Shown piece by piece: positions 42,900 to 52,416 of a stretch of 64,000 nt of DNA; the first letter of the stretch is position 1; each line of letters starts with the position of its first letter. The translations under genes and the position numbers were made by a program. The stretch is from Ardenticatenaceae bacterium. Lineage in GTDB: Bacteria; Chloroflexota; Anaerolineae; Promineifilales; Promineifilaceae. The notes beneath the pieces are model-generated. The model ran no database searches, was not told the origin of the DNA, and saw only the letters and a list, made by a program, of their open reading frames with translations. The DNA is taken from the NCBI GenBank assembly GCA_020634415.1, contig JACKBT010000003.1, positions 62,001 through 126,000 of the forward strand. Direction: 5' to 3'.

Positions 42900-43862
42900 T
42901 CATGGTTTGTTGGTTAATAAAGCAGGTATCTGCGGGACATCGCGGCCCAGATGCAAGGTGAAGCACTCGGCCTGTTGGCTCAGGTGCTGCAGCACGGTGA
43001 TGTGTTCGACCAGCATATTTTCGTCCCATCTATCAATGCTTTGTTCCATGAGTTGGGCGAAGGCAATGGCGCGGCTCAACGGCCGTTCCGCCGATGCCAC
43101 CCGTTCCTCAACCTGACAAAAATAAACGGCCGTCACCTTCGCAGCCTCCGGCACATGGCCACGCCAAAACCACTGATTAGTCAAACTATATTTACCCTGC
43201 ACACAAGGCGTATGGGCCACCAACGGCCCACAATCCGGCAGCAGCGCCAGCGTCCCCTCACGAATACTCAACCCACCCGGGGTTGGCAGCGCATACACGC
43301 CATCCTCACGCCTTTCCAGCAGCAAAATATCATTCGCCAGCAGTTCCCAACCCGCCAACAGCAGGCTCAACCCCGTCGTCGTCTTGCCACTGCCCGATGC
43401 CCCCACAAACAGCAAACAGCGGCCATCTTTATGCACCCCAAACGCATGAAGTAAAAAGTACCCTTGCCGGCGCAAAAAAGGGGCCAGACTGGTGAAGGTA
43501 ATATCCTCCAAACGGCCGTAACCCATCGCTTTAGTTAAAACATGCCCCGTAAGAAACGGCCGTTCCGCCGCCAACGGCAGCCGCACCAACGCCCCCTCCC
43601 AATAATGCAGCAGCACCGCCCCCCCCTCCAACCCATACACCGACAAAAGCCCCACATCATCCGGCAAACTCCCCTGGTCCACAAAAAAAGGAGCCACCTC
43701 CGGCAAAACAGGCAGCTCCTCCACCAATTCCAACTCCAACTGCGCCATCACCCCCAACACACCATCACCCTGCCAATCGGCAAAAAGCTGCTGCCAATAC
43801 CGCTGCACAACCTGCGCCTCACACGCCAGACGCACACAAACCCGGTGCAAAAACAAATCCAT
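42900..43862 (-). CDS. HPr kinase/phosphorylase-like P-loop protein
   Basis: A 320-residue protein whose C-terminal half (about 120-320) is HprK-like: P-loop FVGASGSGKTTTGLSLL (residues about 153-169), LANDILLLERREDGVYALPTPGG with the Asp that fits the HprK DD/DDxxxF region, and a GKYSLTNQWF segment. The N-terminal 110 residues are not the usual HprK domain. Proteins of this type also occur in peptide-modification and sugar-regulation loci; no HPr is seen here. The start is ATG 43862 or 43865. A terminator of the upstream sdh operon ends just before it. Confidence 0.7.
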   Translation of the reverse strand: MDLFLHRVCVRLACEAQVVQRYWQQLFADWQGDGVLGVMAQLELELVEELPVLPEVAPFFVDQGSLPDDVGLLSVYGLEGGAVLLHYWEGALVRLPLAAERPFLTGHVLTKAMGYGRLEDITFTSLAPFLRRQGYFLLHAFGVHKDGRCLLFVGASGSGKTTTGLSLLLAGWELLANDILLLERREDGVYALPTPGGLSIREGTLALLPDCGPLVAHTPCVQGKYSLTNQWFWRGHVPEAAKVTAVYFCQVEERVASAERPLSRAIAFAQLMEQSIDRWDENMLVEHITVLQHLSQQAECFTLHLGRDVPQIPALLTNKP

Positions 43863-43900
43863 CATAAAAAATAAGAGCCAGCCCAAACGGAGCTGGCTCT
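43862..43900 (-). terminator. Intrinsic terminator of the sdhCDAB operon
   Basis: AGAGCCAGC (43874-43882) and GCTGGCTCT (43892-43900) form a 9-bp GC-rich stem. On the reverse strand it is followed by TTATTTTTT, a good U-tract, 34 bp after the sdhB stop. Confidence 0.85.
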
Positions 43901-43933
43901 AACAATCACCTGAAATTTCAGATCACAAACCTG

Positions 43934-44659
43934 CTATATTTCGCCACGCGCCAGCACCTTCTTCACGTCGGCAATGGCCCGCGTCACCTCAATTTCACGG
44001 GGACAAGCATTGGTGCAGTTAAACACCGTGCGGCATTTCCACACACCAAACGTATCACCCACCACTTGCAGCCGCTCCTCAAAACCCTCATCACGGGTGT
44101 CAAAAATAAAGCGATGCGCCTGCACAATGGCAGCCGGCCCGATGTAATTGTCATTCGCCCAAAAACTAGGGCAGGAGGTGGTACAAGCCGCACATAAAAT
44201 GCACTTGGTTGTATCATCAAAGCGAGCACGGTCTTCTTGAGATTGCAGGCGTTCACGGCCGTTTGCCGGCACAGGCGAATTATTGATGAAATAGGGCTTC
44301 ACCGAGCGATAATGCTCAAAAAACGGCTCCATATCCACAATCAAATCCTTCAACACCTTCAGCCCCAAAATCGGCTCCACCTGAATCGAAACAACACTGC
44401 TGCCCTCTTTGGCCAGCCGCTTAACCAGCGTCTTGCACGCCAGCGCATTAGCCCCATTAATCCGCATCGCATCCGAACCACACACACCATGAGCACAAGA
44501 CCGGCGCAAAGCCAGCGTCCCATCCCGCTCCCACTTCACACGGTGCAGCACATCCAAAACCGAATCCGTAGGCGGCACATCATCAAAGCTATAATTACCC
44601 CACCAGGGCTTACTATCTTTCTCAGGGTTATAGCGTCGGATTTTAATATCTACTTTCAT
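43934..44659 (-). CDS. sdhB: Succinate dehydrogenase iron-sulfur subunit
   Basis: A 241-residue subunit carrying electrons from FAD to quinone. The 2Fe-2S ligands are C55, C60, D63 and C75 (SCAHGVCGSD...LACKT), with Asp in the third position as in E. coli SdhB. The 4Fe-4S and 3Fe-4S motifs are C155-x2-C158-x2-C161-x3-C165 and the C-terminal C-x5-CTNACP region. It is the last gene of sdhC-D-A-B; a TACGTAATG-type repeat separates it from sdhA, and an intrinsic terminator follows. Confidence 0.95.
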   Translation of the reverse strand: MKVDIKIRRYNPEKDSKPWWGNYSFDDVPPTDSVLDVLHRVKWERDGTLALRRSCAHGVCGSDAMRINGANALACKTLVKRLAKEGSSVVSIQVEPILGLKVLKDLIVDMEPFFEHYRSVKPYFINNSPVPANGRERLQSQEDRARFDDTTKCILCAACTTSCPSFWANDNYIGPAAIVQAHRFIFDTRDEGFEERLQVVGDTFGVWKCRTVFNCTNACPREIEVTRAIADVKKVLARGEI

Positions 44660-44670
44660 GTTAATTTCCT

Positions 44671-44702
44671 TAATTACGCCATGACGTAATGACGTAATTA
44701 AT
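44671..44702. repeat. TTACGTCATGACGTAA family hairpin, copy 1 (sdhA-sdhB gap)
   Basis: TAATTACGCCATGACGTAATGACGTAATTA is a hairpin between sdhB and sdhA; the sdhA stop codon lies in its last units. Confidence 0.75.
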
Positions 44703-46482
44703 AAACCCGCTCCTTCGGTTGATAACGGCCGATCACCACCGGCTTATACTCAATACGATACTGCCCGCCCCCCTCCTTATAACAAAGCGTATGCTTCAAC
44801 CAATTCACATCATCCCGCTTAGGATAATCATCACGGGCATGGCCCCCCCGGCTCTCCGTGCGGTTGAGTGCAGAAACGGCCGTAACCTCCGCCAACTCCA
44901 ACAAACAACCCAACTCCCAAGCCTCCAGCAAATCCGTATTAAACAACTTACCCTTATCATCAACCTCCACACCAGCACGATAAGCCTCCCGCAACTCACC
45001 CAACTTCTCCACCGCCCCCGCAATCATCTCATCCGTGCGGAACACCCCCACATTCGCCGTCATCAGCTTCTGCATCTGATCCCGCAAAGCATACGGCTTC
45101 GGGCCACTGCCACCGCGCAGCCGTTCAAACTCCGCAATCACCTCATCAGCCGCACCATCCGGCAAAGGCAGCAATTCAGCATCCTGACAATACTGCCCCA
45201 TATGCACCCCAGAACGGCGGCCAAACACCACCAAATCCACCAACGAATTCGTGCCCAACCGATTCGCACCATGCACCGACACACAGGCACACTCACCCGC
45301 CGCATACATCCCCTCCAAAACCGTCTTATTCGCATCCAGAATCACACGGCCGTCATTATCCGTCGGAATCCCCCCCATCGCATAATGCGCCGTCGGCTGA
45401 ATCGGCATCGGCTCCGTCACCGGATCAACACCCAAATACGTGCGCGTAAAATCAGCAATATCCGGCAGCTTCGCCTCAATATACTCCCGATCAATCCGCC
45501 GCGATTCACCCGCCTGCTCCAGATAATAATTCACCGTCTCCGGGCGCAAATCCAAATGCACATAATTCTTACCATTAATCCCCCGACCCGCCTGCACCTC
45601 CAAATAAATCGCCCGGCTCACCACATCACGGCTCGCCAAATCCTTAATCGTCGGTGCATACCGCTCCATAAAGCGCTCCCCCTCACTATTAATAAGAACG
45701 CCACCCTCACCACGCACCCCTTCCGTAATCAAAATCCCTAACCGGAAAATGCCCGTTGGATGGAACTGGAAAAACTCCATATCCTCCATTGGAATGCCCC
45801 GCCGCAAGCAAATCGCCGCCCCATCACCCGTCAGCGAATGAGCATTAGAAGTCACTTCCCAGCAGCGCCCCCAACCACCCGTAGCAAAATTCACCGCCTT
45901 CGTGTGGAAAATATGGAAATCACCCGTGGCAATCTCCACCGCCACCACACCACGCACCGTGTTATCCACACGAATCAAATCCACCACATGAAATTCATCA
46001 AAGAAATTCACATTATTCTTAATACACTGCTGGTACAGCGTCTGCAAAATCATATGGCCGGTACGGTCGGCTGCGTGGCAGGCACGGCGCACTGGCAACT
46101 GCGTGTCATTGTTCGTATGACCACCAAAACGACGCTGCGAAATCGTGCCATCGGGAAAGCGGTCAAACGGCAGCCCCATATGTTCCAATTCAACAACAGT
46201 ATCAACAGCCTCTTTACACAAAATATCTACTGCATCCTGGTCAGCCAGATAGTCTGACCCCTTCACAGTATCATAAGCGTGCCACTCCCACCGATCCTCT
46301 TCACTATTACCAAGTGCCGCCCCAATACCTCCCTGCGCCGCCCCCGTGTGGGAGCGGGTGGGATACAACTTAGAAATTACCGCTACCTTCGCGGTGCGGC
46401 TGGCATACAGCGCGGCCATCAAACCAGCCCCACCAGCACCAACGATAACGGCATCAAATGTGTGTGTTTTTATGTTTGCCAT
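44698..46482 (-). CDS. sdhA: Succinate dehydrogenase flavoprotein subunit
   Basis: A 594-residue catalytic subunit oxidising succinate to fumarate. The N-terminal dinucleotide fold [16 protein letters not shown] is followed by the covalent-FAD histidine H45 in [11 protein letters not shown]. The active-site segments QFHPTGI, HYAMGGI and the substrate-binding [20 protein letters not shown] are present, and the C-terminal [16 protein letters not shown] is conserved. Length is normal. It is the third gene of the sdhCDAB operon, with repeat hairpins in the gaps on both sides. Confidence 0.96.
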   Translation of the reverse strand: MANIKTHTFDAVIVGAGGAGLMAALYASRTAKVAVISKLYPTRSHTGAAQGGIGAALGNSEEDRWEWHAYDTVKGSDYLADQDAVDILCKEAVDTVVELEHMGLPFDRFPDGTISQRRFGGHTNNDTQLPVRRACHAADRTGHMILQTLYQQCIKNNVNFFDEFHVVDLIRVDNTVRGVVAVEIATGDFHIFHTKAVNFATGGWGRCWEVTSNAHSLTGDGAAICLRRGIPMEDMEFFQFHPTGIFRLGILITEGVRGEGGVLINSEGERFMERYAPTIKDLASRDVVSRAIYLEVQAGRGINGKNYVHLDLRPETVNYYLEQAGESRRIDREYIEAKLPDIADFTRTYLGVDPVTEPMPIQPTAHYAMGGIPTDNDGRVILDANKTVLEGMYAAGECACVSVHGANRLGTNSLVDLVVFGRRSGVHMGQYCQDAELLPLPDGAADEVIAEFERLRGGSGPKPYALRDQMQKLMTANVGVFRTDEMIAGAVEKLGELREAYRAGVEVDDKGKLFNTDLLEAWELGCLLELAEVTAVSALNRTESRGGHARDDYPKRDDVNWLKHTLCYKEGGGQYRIEYKPVVIGRYQPKERVY

Positions 46483-46497
46483 GAGTATTCACAGCGT

Positions 46498-46542
46498 AAC
46501 TGCGTCATTACGTCATGACGTAATGACGTAATTACGTCATTA
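46498..46542. repeat. TTACGTCATGACGTAA family hairpin, copy 2 (sdhD-sdhA gap)
   Basis: CTGCGTCATTACGTCATGACG and following TAATGACGTAATTACGTCATTA units form overlapping palindromes in the 57-bp gap between sdhD and sdhA. Confidence 0.8.
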
Positions 46543-46938
46543 TCTGACCGCCTCTGGGTTAAAAGATGCAATCGCAAACCCTGCCCAAAGCACTGTGATA
46601 ACAGCGAAAACAGCCAGGATAATGCTAATGTTTTTCATCAAACTGCGGTTATGAATGTAATCTTCCAAAATATTGCGTAAGCCGTTGATGCCATGAAAAT
46701 AGGCAAAAATCAGTAAGAGCATGTCATAGACCTTCCAGCCCCAAGCATCCCACTGGGCGGCTACAAACTGGAGGGTCAGATTGGCACTGCTGTTTAGCAC
46801 ATGCTGAATCATCATATGCCCCACAGCTAAAATGAGCAGGGCGATGCCCGACATACGCATGAACATGAAAGCGACACGCTCTAAACTAGCCTGCCGCTGT
46901 ATTTTACGACGTGTTATGTTTCCGGTAGCTGCTGCCAT
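46540..46938 (-). CDS. sdhD: Succinate dehydrogenase membrane anchor subunit
   Basis: A 132-residue protein with three membrane helices. The second helix contains LLLIFAYFHGINGLRNILEDY, where the His is the usual heme b ligand and the Asp-Tyr pair contributes to the quinone site. The N-terminus is charged (RRKIQRQASLERVAFMFMRM). It follows sdhC by 11 nt and pairs with it to anchor SdhAB and bind heme and quinone. Confidence 0.88.
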   Translation of the reverse strand: MAAATGNITRRKIQRQASLERVAFMFMRMSGIALLILAVGHMMIQHVLNSSANLTLQFVAAQWDAWGWKVYDMLLLIFAYFHGINGLRNILEDYIHNRSLMKNISIILAVFAVITVLWAGFAIASFNPEAVR

Positions 46939-46949
46939 TTGTGGTCTCC

Positions 46950-47411
46950 TTAGTTATAGGGGGGGAAATCGCTCAAGCGGGGGATTGCCCAACAACTGGC
47001 ACCGTGTGCGGCTAATTCGCCACAACGGCCGATTATTTCACTGAACATGTAAATGCCAATTGGCACAAAAATGACAGCAAACAGCACCCACACAATCAGG
47101 GCACTGCGCTGCTGGTGCTTCCACCATTCCGGCTTGAAATCGAGTAAGGTAATGCGAATGCCATTAAAAGCATGGTACAAAACGGCCGCCATAATGCCCA
47201 CTTCGCCTAGACCAAAAAGGGGATGTTTGAATAAGGCCAGCGACCATTCGTAAATATGAGGCGCAAAGTGTGCATTGGCCGTGTCCCACACATGAATCGT
47301 GAGAAAGCCCAAAATCGCCAGACCAGACAGGCGATGAGCGATCCAGCTCCAATGCCCACTACGCCCACGATAACGGATGGCTTCGCGGACGGTGAGAGTA
47401 AGAGATGACAT
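46950..47411 (-). CDS. sdhC: Succinate dehydrogenase cytochrome b556 subunit
   Basis: A 153-residue protein with three membrane helices and the family signatures SWIAHRLSGLAILGFLTIHVWD and LYHAFNGIRITLLDF, which carry the heme-ligand histidines and quinone-site serine/arginine. It is the first gene of sdhCDAB. The short cysteine-containing tail (GRCGELAAHGASCWAI) is unusual for the family. The upstream region holds CGTAAAACG repeats and a divergent GNAT-like gene. Confidence 0.9.
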   Translation of the reverse strand: MSSLTLTVREAIRYRGRSGHWSWIAHRLSGLAILGFLTIHVWDTANAHFAPHIYEWSLALFKHPLFGLGEVGIMAAVLYHAFNGIRITLLDFKPEWWKHQQRSALIVWVLFAVIFVPIGIYMFSEIIGRCGELAAHGASCWAIPRLSDFPPYN

Positions 47412-47472
47412 AGTTTTCTCCTTTGTTGAGATTGGTTAATTCTTCCCAATGGGATTATAGAGCGGTTTGCAG

Positions 47473-47550
47473 AAAACGTAAAACGTAAAAGTGACAAGCA
47501 GCAGGGGGCAAATAGCCCTCTTACCTGCTGCTTGCCGCCTGCCCCTTGCC
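47473..47550. repeat. CGTAAAACG units plus CAAGCAGCAGG hairpin
   Basis: ACGTAAAACGTAAAAG is followed by CAAGCAGCAGG...CCTGCTGCTTG, an 11-bp-arm hairpin, in the divergent region between sdhC and the GNAT-like gene. Confidence 0.6.
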
Positions 47551-47594
47551 CCCAATTTTAATGAGAGATTGTTGCTTTGTGTAACGGCCGTTGC

Positions 47595-47600
47595 TACACT
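47595..47600 (+). promoter_or_regulatory. Candidate -10 element, GNAT-like gene
   Basis: TACACT 10 nt before the ATG at 47611, after an ACGGCCGT octamer; no Shine-Dalgarno follows. It would give a very short leader. Confidence 0.3.
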
Positions 47601-47610
47601 ACTTCTCACA

Positions 47611-48657
47611 ATGATACGACCATTTGATATACGAGATTTAGCCCTGGTACACCGCCTGCGCGAACAAGGGGTTTCTCTCCATACCAAGTCGGCACTAATA
47701 GACAACCTACATCCCCTGCGCGGTGCCGTCGTCAACATGCTGGTTGGGGGTGAATTCCCAACCTACGTCTGGAAAGCAGAAGAAGGAAATGCGGCTGGCT
47801 TCATCCAACTCTATGTAGAAAGCGGCCAACAAGCCCGCATCCTCTACCTCAGCTCCACACCCCACAGCAGCAATGGTCATTCATCAGACTTCACAACGGA
47901 GGTGAGCAATGGTGATAAACAACCTTATCTTGATGAAAATGTGTGGCTGCCCCTATTAGATCAGGCAGTCGCCGAAGTAGGCGCCCGCGGCATTCACAGC
48001 CTGGTGGCTGAAGTCAACGAAGTGGGCACCGAACTACCAATTTTGCGGCGAGCTGGTTTCGCCGTCTATACCCGACAGGATATTTGGGTTTTTACCGATC
48101 ATGAAGAGATAAGACAGCGCAAAAACGACATTGAACTAACTCCTTGTGGAACCAATGATGAGTGGGACATTCAACTACTTTACGCCAACACCGTACCCCG
48201 CCTGGTACAACTGGTGGAACCCATTCCCCCAGAAAGCCAAAACAACACCGGTTGGGTGCTGCGCGAAAATGGAGAACTAGCCGCCTACGTTTACATTCAC
48301 GAAGGCGAAGCGGCAACCTGGTTGGGCTTAATCATTCACCCCAACGCCGATGCCCGTGTAGATGACATCGTAACGGCCGCTCTCCGCATCAAACGCCTCA
48401 AAAAATCCTTACCCGTCTACTGCTGCATCCGCCGCTACCAAAGCTGGATACAATCCGCCCTACAGCGGCTGGGTTTTACCTTCTGGGGCAGCCAGGCAGT
48501 AATGGTCAAACACACCGTCCACCACACCAAAAAACCATTACAGGATTTATCGGCCGTTTTAGAGCAAAAAGGCATCTCCCCCACCACCACCATGGTGCGG
48601 CACTACCGCCGCCCCCACAAACTTAACAAAAACAAAAAACTGCGTAGTGCAGAATAA
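47611..48657 (+). CDS. GNAT-like acetyltransferase-fold protein
   Basis: A 348-residue protein. The opening MIRPFDIRDLALVHRLREQG is that of GNAT acyltransferases, and two GNAT-like halves can be traced: residues about 1-160, and about 165-300 with GWVLRENGELAAYVYIHEGE and WLGLIIHPNAD. The acetyl-CoA loop (Q/RxxGxG/A) is not clear in either half, so activity is doubtful. The lysine-rich tail ends inside a TTACGTAAT repeat. I chose the ATG at 47611 because upstream in-frame codons run through repeat DNA. Confidence 0.6.
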   Translation: MIRPFDIRDLALVHRLREQGVSLHTKSALIDNLHPLRGAVVNMLVGGEFPTYVWKAEEGNAAGFIQLYVESGQQARILYLSSTPHSSNGHSSDFTTEVSNGDKQPYLDENVWLPLLDQAVAEVGARGIHSLVAEVNEVGTELPILRRAGFAVYTRQDIWVFTDHEEIRQRKNDIELTPCGTNDEWDIQLLYANTVPRLVQLVEPIPPESQNNTGWVLRENGELAAYVYIHEGEAATWLGLIIHPNADARVDDIVTAALRIKRLKKSLPVYCCIRRYQSWIQSALQRLGFTFWGSQAVMVKHTVHHTKKPLQDLSAVLEQKGISPTTTMVRHYRRPHKLNKNKKLRSAE

Positions 48658-48685
48658 TTACGTAATTACGTCATTACGTAATTAC
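48656..48685. repeat. TTACGTAATTACGTCA family hairpin, copy 3
   Basis: AATTACGTAATTACGTCATTACGTAATTA is a set of nested palindromes between the GNAT-like and R3H-ATPase genes; the GNAT-like stop codon abuts it. Confidence 0.8.
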
Positions 48686-48718
48686 TCAGTGCAATTGCCA
48701 GTATCACATTACTTTTTT

Positions 48719-50359
48719 ATGACGACCAAAACAATTCACGAAGATTTGCAAGCACTCTTAAACCTGTTACCCGAACGAATTCGCACCAAAATCGAGACAC
48801 ACGGCAACGAAGACGGCCTTCTAGAGGTCATCATGGACTTGGGGCGCGTCCCCACCGCTCGTTATATAGATGGCGAAGTCATTCTACGCGAAGAAGAAGT
48901 AACCCAGGCCGAAATTGACATCGTCGTCAACAACATTGGCGAATTCGACGACGACAACCGCGCCGGCATCGCCCGCACCCTCCACCGCATCTCCGGCATC
49001 CACAACCGCCACAAACAAGTGGTCGGCCTCACCTGCCGCGTTGGCCGCGCCGTCTACGGCACCACCGACATCATCGCCGACATCGTGGAAGAAGGGCAAA
49101 GCATCTTACTGCTGGGCCGTCCCGGCGTGGGCAAAACAACCATGCTGCGCGAGATGGCTCGCGTCTTGGCCGAAAGCAAACGAGTCATCATCGTAGACAC
49201 CTCCAACGAAATCGGCGGCGACGGCGATATTCCCCACCCGGCCATTGGCCGTGCGCGGCGGATGCAAGTGCCGCGCCCCTCACACCAGCACGAGACGATG
49301 ATCGAAGCAGTGGAAAACCACAACCCCGAAGTCATCATCATTGACGAAATCGGCCGTGAACTGGAAGCCGCCGCCGCCCGCACCATTAACGAACGCGGCG
49401 TACAGCTCATCGGCACAGCACATGGCAATTCATTGGAGAATCTCCTCCTCAACCCCACCATTTCTGACTTGATCGGCGGTATTGAGAGCGTGACACTTTC
49501 CGATGATGAAGCACGGCGGCGCGGTACACAGAAAACCGTACTCGAACGCCGCTCACCGCCGACGTTTGATGTGATGATTGAACTGCAAGAGCGGCAGCGG
49601 CTGCTGGTGCACCGCGATGTGACATCGGCGGTGGACAATATGCTGCGCGGCGAGCCATTGGACGTGGAAAATCGCTATGTAGACGAAAATGGCGAGGTGC
49701 AGATTGAGTATGAGCGGATTGTGCTGTCATCAACGGCCGTTACCGGACGACGCGACAGCCGAGGCCGGCGAGAACCCGGTGAAGGCAGCTACCGCACCAT
49801 TGGCTCCAAGAAACGGCCGGCCAACGGCGAACTCGAAAGCAGCAACGGCAGCGGTACACCCACTGAAGAACTCGACAACAGCATCAACATCTACGCCTAC
49901 GGTGTCGCCCGCAACCGCCTCATCCAGGCCGCCAAACGGCTCAAAGTCCACATCTACCTGGTAGACCAGATCAGCGATGCCGACATGATGGTCACACTCA
50001 AAAGCTACTACCGCAAACGGCGGCGCATGATCAGCGATGCCGAACGGCGGCGCATCCCCGTCTACGTCCTACGCGCCAACACCGTCAGCCAGATGGAAAG
50101 TTTTCTCATGCAGGCCCTCAACATGAATGGCGGGCTAGAGGAGGAAGGCGATGCGGACCCTTTTGAGTTAGCGATGGCCGATGCCCAACGCGCCATCGAA
50201 GAGATCAACGCGGGCAAAGCCAACGTCGCCCTCCGTCCGGTGGATTCCACCCTACGCCGCCAACAGCACCAGATGGCGCGGCAGGCCAATATTGTCTCTC
50301 ACAGCTATGGCAAAGAGCCTTTCCGGCACGTCAAGATGTTTAGCACGAAGCGGAACTAA
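48719..50359 (+). CDS. R3H-domain AAA ATPase (SpoIIIAA/Ycf45-like)
   Basis: A 546-residue protein with Walker A LLGRPGVGKTTMLREMAR (about 131-148), the strand VIIVDTSNEIGGDGDIPH, Walker B EVIIIDEIGRELEAAAA (about 204-220) and GTAHGNSLENLL, matching the SpoIIIAA/Ycf45 ATPase group. The C-terminus (about 505-546) is an R3H domain (RQANIVSHSYGKEPFRHVKMF), predicted to bind single-stranded nucleic acid. A variable, low-complexity linker lies near 350-390. The cellular role is unknown in bacteria of this kind. The start at 48719 has no Shine-Dalgarno. Confidence 0.82.
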   Translation: MTTKTIHEDLQALLNLLPERIRTKIETHGNEDGLLEVIMDLGRVPTARYIDGEVILREEEVTQAEIDIVVNNIGEFDDDNRAGIARTLHRISGIHNRHKQVVGLTCRVGRAVYGTTDIIADIVEEGQSILLLGRPGVGKTTMLREMARVLAESKRVIIVDTSNEIGGDGDIPHPAIGRARRMQVPRPSHQHETMIEAVENHNPEVIIIDEIGRELEAAAARTINERGVQLIGTAHGNSLENLLLNPTISDLIGGIESVTLSDDEARRRGTQKTVLERRSPPTFDVMIELQERQRLLVHRDVTSAVDNMLRGEPLDVENRYVDENGEVQIEYERIVLSSTAVTGRRDSRGRREPGEGSYRTIGSKKRPANGELESSNGSGTPTEELDNSINIYAYGVARNRLIQAAKRLKVHIYLVDQISDADMMVTLKSYYRKRRRMISDAERRRIPVYVLRANTVSQMESFLMQALNMNGGLEEEGDADPFELAMADAQRAIEEINAGKANVALRPVDSTLRRQQHQMARQANIVSHSYGKEPFRHVKMFSTKRN

Positions 50360-50361
50360 TA

Positions 50362-50420
50362 CCGTAAAACGTAAAACGTAAGGGGAAAAACCTTACGTTT
50401 TACGTTTTATACGTTTTATA
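50362..50420. repeat. CGTAAAACG family hairpin, copy 5
   Basis: CCGTAAAACGTAAAACGTAAGG faces CCTTACGTTTTACGTTTTA across AAAAA; an extended hairpin at two convergent gene ends, where it may also terminate transcription. Confidence 0.8.
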
Positions 50421-50424
50421 CGCC

Positions 50425-52152
50425 TTACCGGCAAATCAACATCGGCCACTTAAATTCCCGCAGCATATGTTCCACGGTGCTGCCCAGCATCACTCTCATC
50501 ATAGGGCGATGACCAAAACCACCCATGATGAGGAAATTGCAACTGCGTTGATCGGCCGTTCGCAAAATCGCCTCAGCAATCGGTTCCTCATCCAATACAT
50601 ATTCCACCGCCGTAACCCCATGCTTCTCCAGATAAGCCCGCGCCTGTTCTATGGCGGTTGTATGTGTATACTGCGTCTGCACCGTCAACACCGTCAGGGC
50701 CATGCGCCAACGCACGGCAAAATAGGTCGCCAAAAACAGTGCCTCATCCGCTTTAGCACTGCCATCATAAGCCAGCAGCGCATGGCTTAAAGGCGTTTCC
50801 ACAGCATCAGGCAGAACCAAAAGAGGACGCGGGCAGCGTTGGATGAGCCGCCCCCAACCAGGGCCAATGCGGGCTAACGGCTGCGCTTCTGGGGGATGGG
50901 TCAGATTGATGACGACAAGATCAACCCAGGCCGCCCGCTTAATGATGGCATTGGTGGTGCCGCCCACTTCAATGGCAAATTCACCATCCACACCCGCTTC
51001 CTGGCAGCGGCGCTCAAACTCGGCACGAAGTGCCTGCACGGCCTCGCTGTTTTTTTGTGACTTTTCCCGCACCACATGCAGCCCCAAAATGTGATCGTTG
51101 TCCATTTGCGCCCAGCGAATGACCCGGTTGAGTATACGCCAATCGCCCTCAATGCCTTCCAGCAGCACCAAAATGTTCTCAAAGAGGTGGCCTTCACGAT
51201 GCAGGGCCAACTGCTGCTGCCGCCAGCGTCCTGGCCGGGGGCCTTCTTCCAAATCGGGGGCAACGGCATCCAACAGCCGGTTGAGCAGGGGGCGAGTGGG
51301 TGGTTTGAGGATGGTGGATACGGCCGTTTTGGCATCCAACCGCCACTGCAAAGCATCCTGCAACTCCTCCCGCTCCTCCGACAGCAGCACATAAATATCA
51401 GCCTCAGTACGCTCCGGGAAGCGGCGCATCACCCCCAATTCGCGGATGAGCTTAACAACGGGCAGATAAACTTCGTTGTACCAGGCAACAACGGCCGTTT
51501 CCCAATCCAACCCCTCACACGCTGGTGAATCCCCCAGCAAACAACATTCAGCCTGAATTTGGTTAAGCAAAGTCTGGTAATGGCCACAAAACGTCATCAG
51601 CAAATTCGCCTCAGGCAGCAGTTTATCCAGGTTCGTTTTCTCCAGGAAATCAGCATAGCGGGCTTTGCAAATAACTTCATCGGGATCATCAGCGGCCGTT
51701 AACGGCACCCGTGTCTCCACCTCCGTCACATACGCCGAAATCGTCTCACTCCCCAACTGCCGCGCCACCGACACACGATGATTACCATCCTTCACAAAAT
51801 AAGCATCCCCCACCTGATACACCTCAATCGGCGGCATCCCCCTCATATCCGTAATCGCCGCCTTCACCCGCGCCCAACGCTCCTCATTACTATCCTTCTT
51901 CGGTAAAAAGCTGCGCGTGAAATCCTGATAACGGCCGACACTGCCCACAATCTTCGCCAGCGGAATCTCCTGCAAGCCCCGCTCAATCGGCTTACCCGTT
52001 GCCCGCAACTGCCGCCGCACCTCATCATAACAAAGCAAATCCGCAGACCGGCCCTGAATTCGCGCCAACATCTGCTGCATTGCCGCCTCTTTACGCGCCC
52101 GCTGAAAATCACGCACAGCTATCTGATAATTGAGTTCGCTTAATTCACTCAT
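50425..52152 (-). CDS. ParB-like domain fused to universal stress protein domains
   Basis: A 575-residue protein of uncommon architecture. Residues about 60-150 hold a ParB/Srx-like fold with VYQVGDAYFVKDGNHRVSVARQLG, where DGNHR (122-126) matches the nucleotide-binding box of ParB. A helical region (about 160-320) follows, then two USP domains (about 325-450 and 455-575). The second ends with IMGGFGHRPMMRVMLGSTVEHML, the ATP-binding G-x2-G-x9-G-S motif. It may link nucleotide binding by USP to a ParB-type CTPase or nuclease activity; this is speculation. It is not next to parA. Confidence 0.75.
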   Translation of the reverse strand: MSELSELNYQIAVRDFQRARKEAAMQQMLARIQGRSADLLCYDEVRRQLRATGKPIERGLQEIPLAKIVGSVGRYQDFTRSFLPKKDSNEERWARVKAAITDMRGMPPIEVYQVGDAYFVKDGNHRVSVARQLGSETISAYVTEVETRVPLTAADDPDEVICKARYADFLEKTNLDKLLPEANLLMTFCGHYQTLLNQIQAECCLLGDSPACEGLDWETAVVAWYNEVYLPVVKLIRELGVMRRFPERTEADIYVLLSEEREELQDALQWRLDAKTAVSTILKPPTRPLLNRLLDAVAPDLEEGPRPGRWRQQQLALHREGHLFENILVLLEGIEGDWRILNRVIRWAQMDNDHILGLHVVREKSQKNSEAVQALRAEFERRCQEAGVDGEFAIEVGGTTNAIIKRAAWVDLVVINLTHPPEAQPLARIGPGWGRLIQRCPRPLLVLPDAVETPLSHALLAYDGSAKADEALFLATYFAVRWRMALTVLTVQTQYTHTTAIEQARAYLEKHGVTAVEYVLDEEPIAEAILRTADQRSCNFLIMGGFGHRPMMRVMLGSTVEHMLREFKWPMLICR

Positions 52153-52214
52153 ACCCCGCTATTATAGAAGATATTGCCCCATGCGTAACCCCTCTATCGT
52201 CCAGTATCAGCTAT

Positions 52215-52242
52215 GTAGGGCAAAGGCACGCTTTTGCCCTAC
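52215..52242. repeat. GTAGGGCAAAGGCACGC palindrome
   Basis: GTAGGGCAAAGGCACGCTTTTGCCCTAC is a hairpin related to the GTAAAGGCGCGCCTTTAC units at 12849-12906. Confidence 0.7.
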
Positions 52243-52318
52243 AGCATATGGTGGATACCCCACGAATTCCTAAAGAGCCAATCTTTATAGAGCGATTCGC
52301 TTGCAGTTTAAACAGTGC

Positions 52319-52364
52319 GGGATGATTTGGTAAATCGTCCGAGCGATTTGCAAAATCGCTCTAC
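52319..52364. repeat. GATTTACAAAATCG family hairpin, copy 3
   Basis: GGGATGATTTGGTAAATCG and CGAGCGATTTGCAAAATCG form an imperfect hairpin downstream of the DHFR-like gene, third member of the family at 6012 and 16192. Confidence 0.7.
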
Positions 52365-52416
52365 GCCACACTTGTGATCTGTTTCGATCTACTGAGTACA
52401 CCTAAGGAAATGCGCC

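Noticed and set aside
43934..44659. Missing third 2Fe-2S cysteine in SdhB
   Set aside because: Asp at that position is also found in E. coli SdhB, so it is a normal ligand variant.
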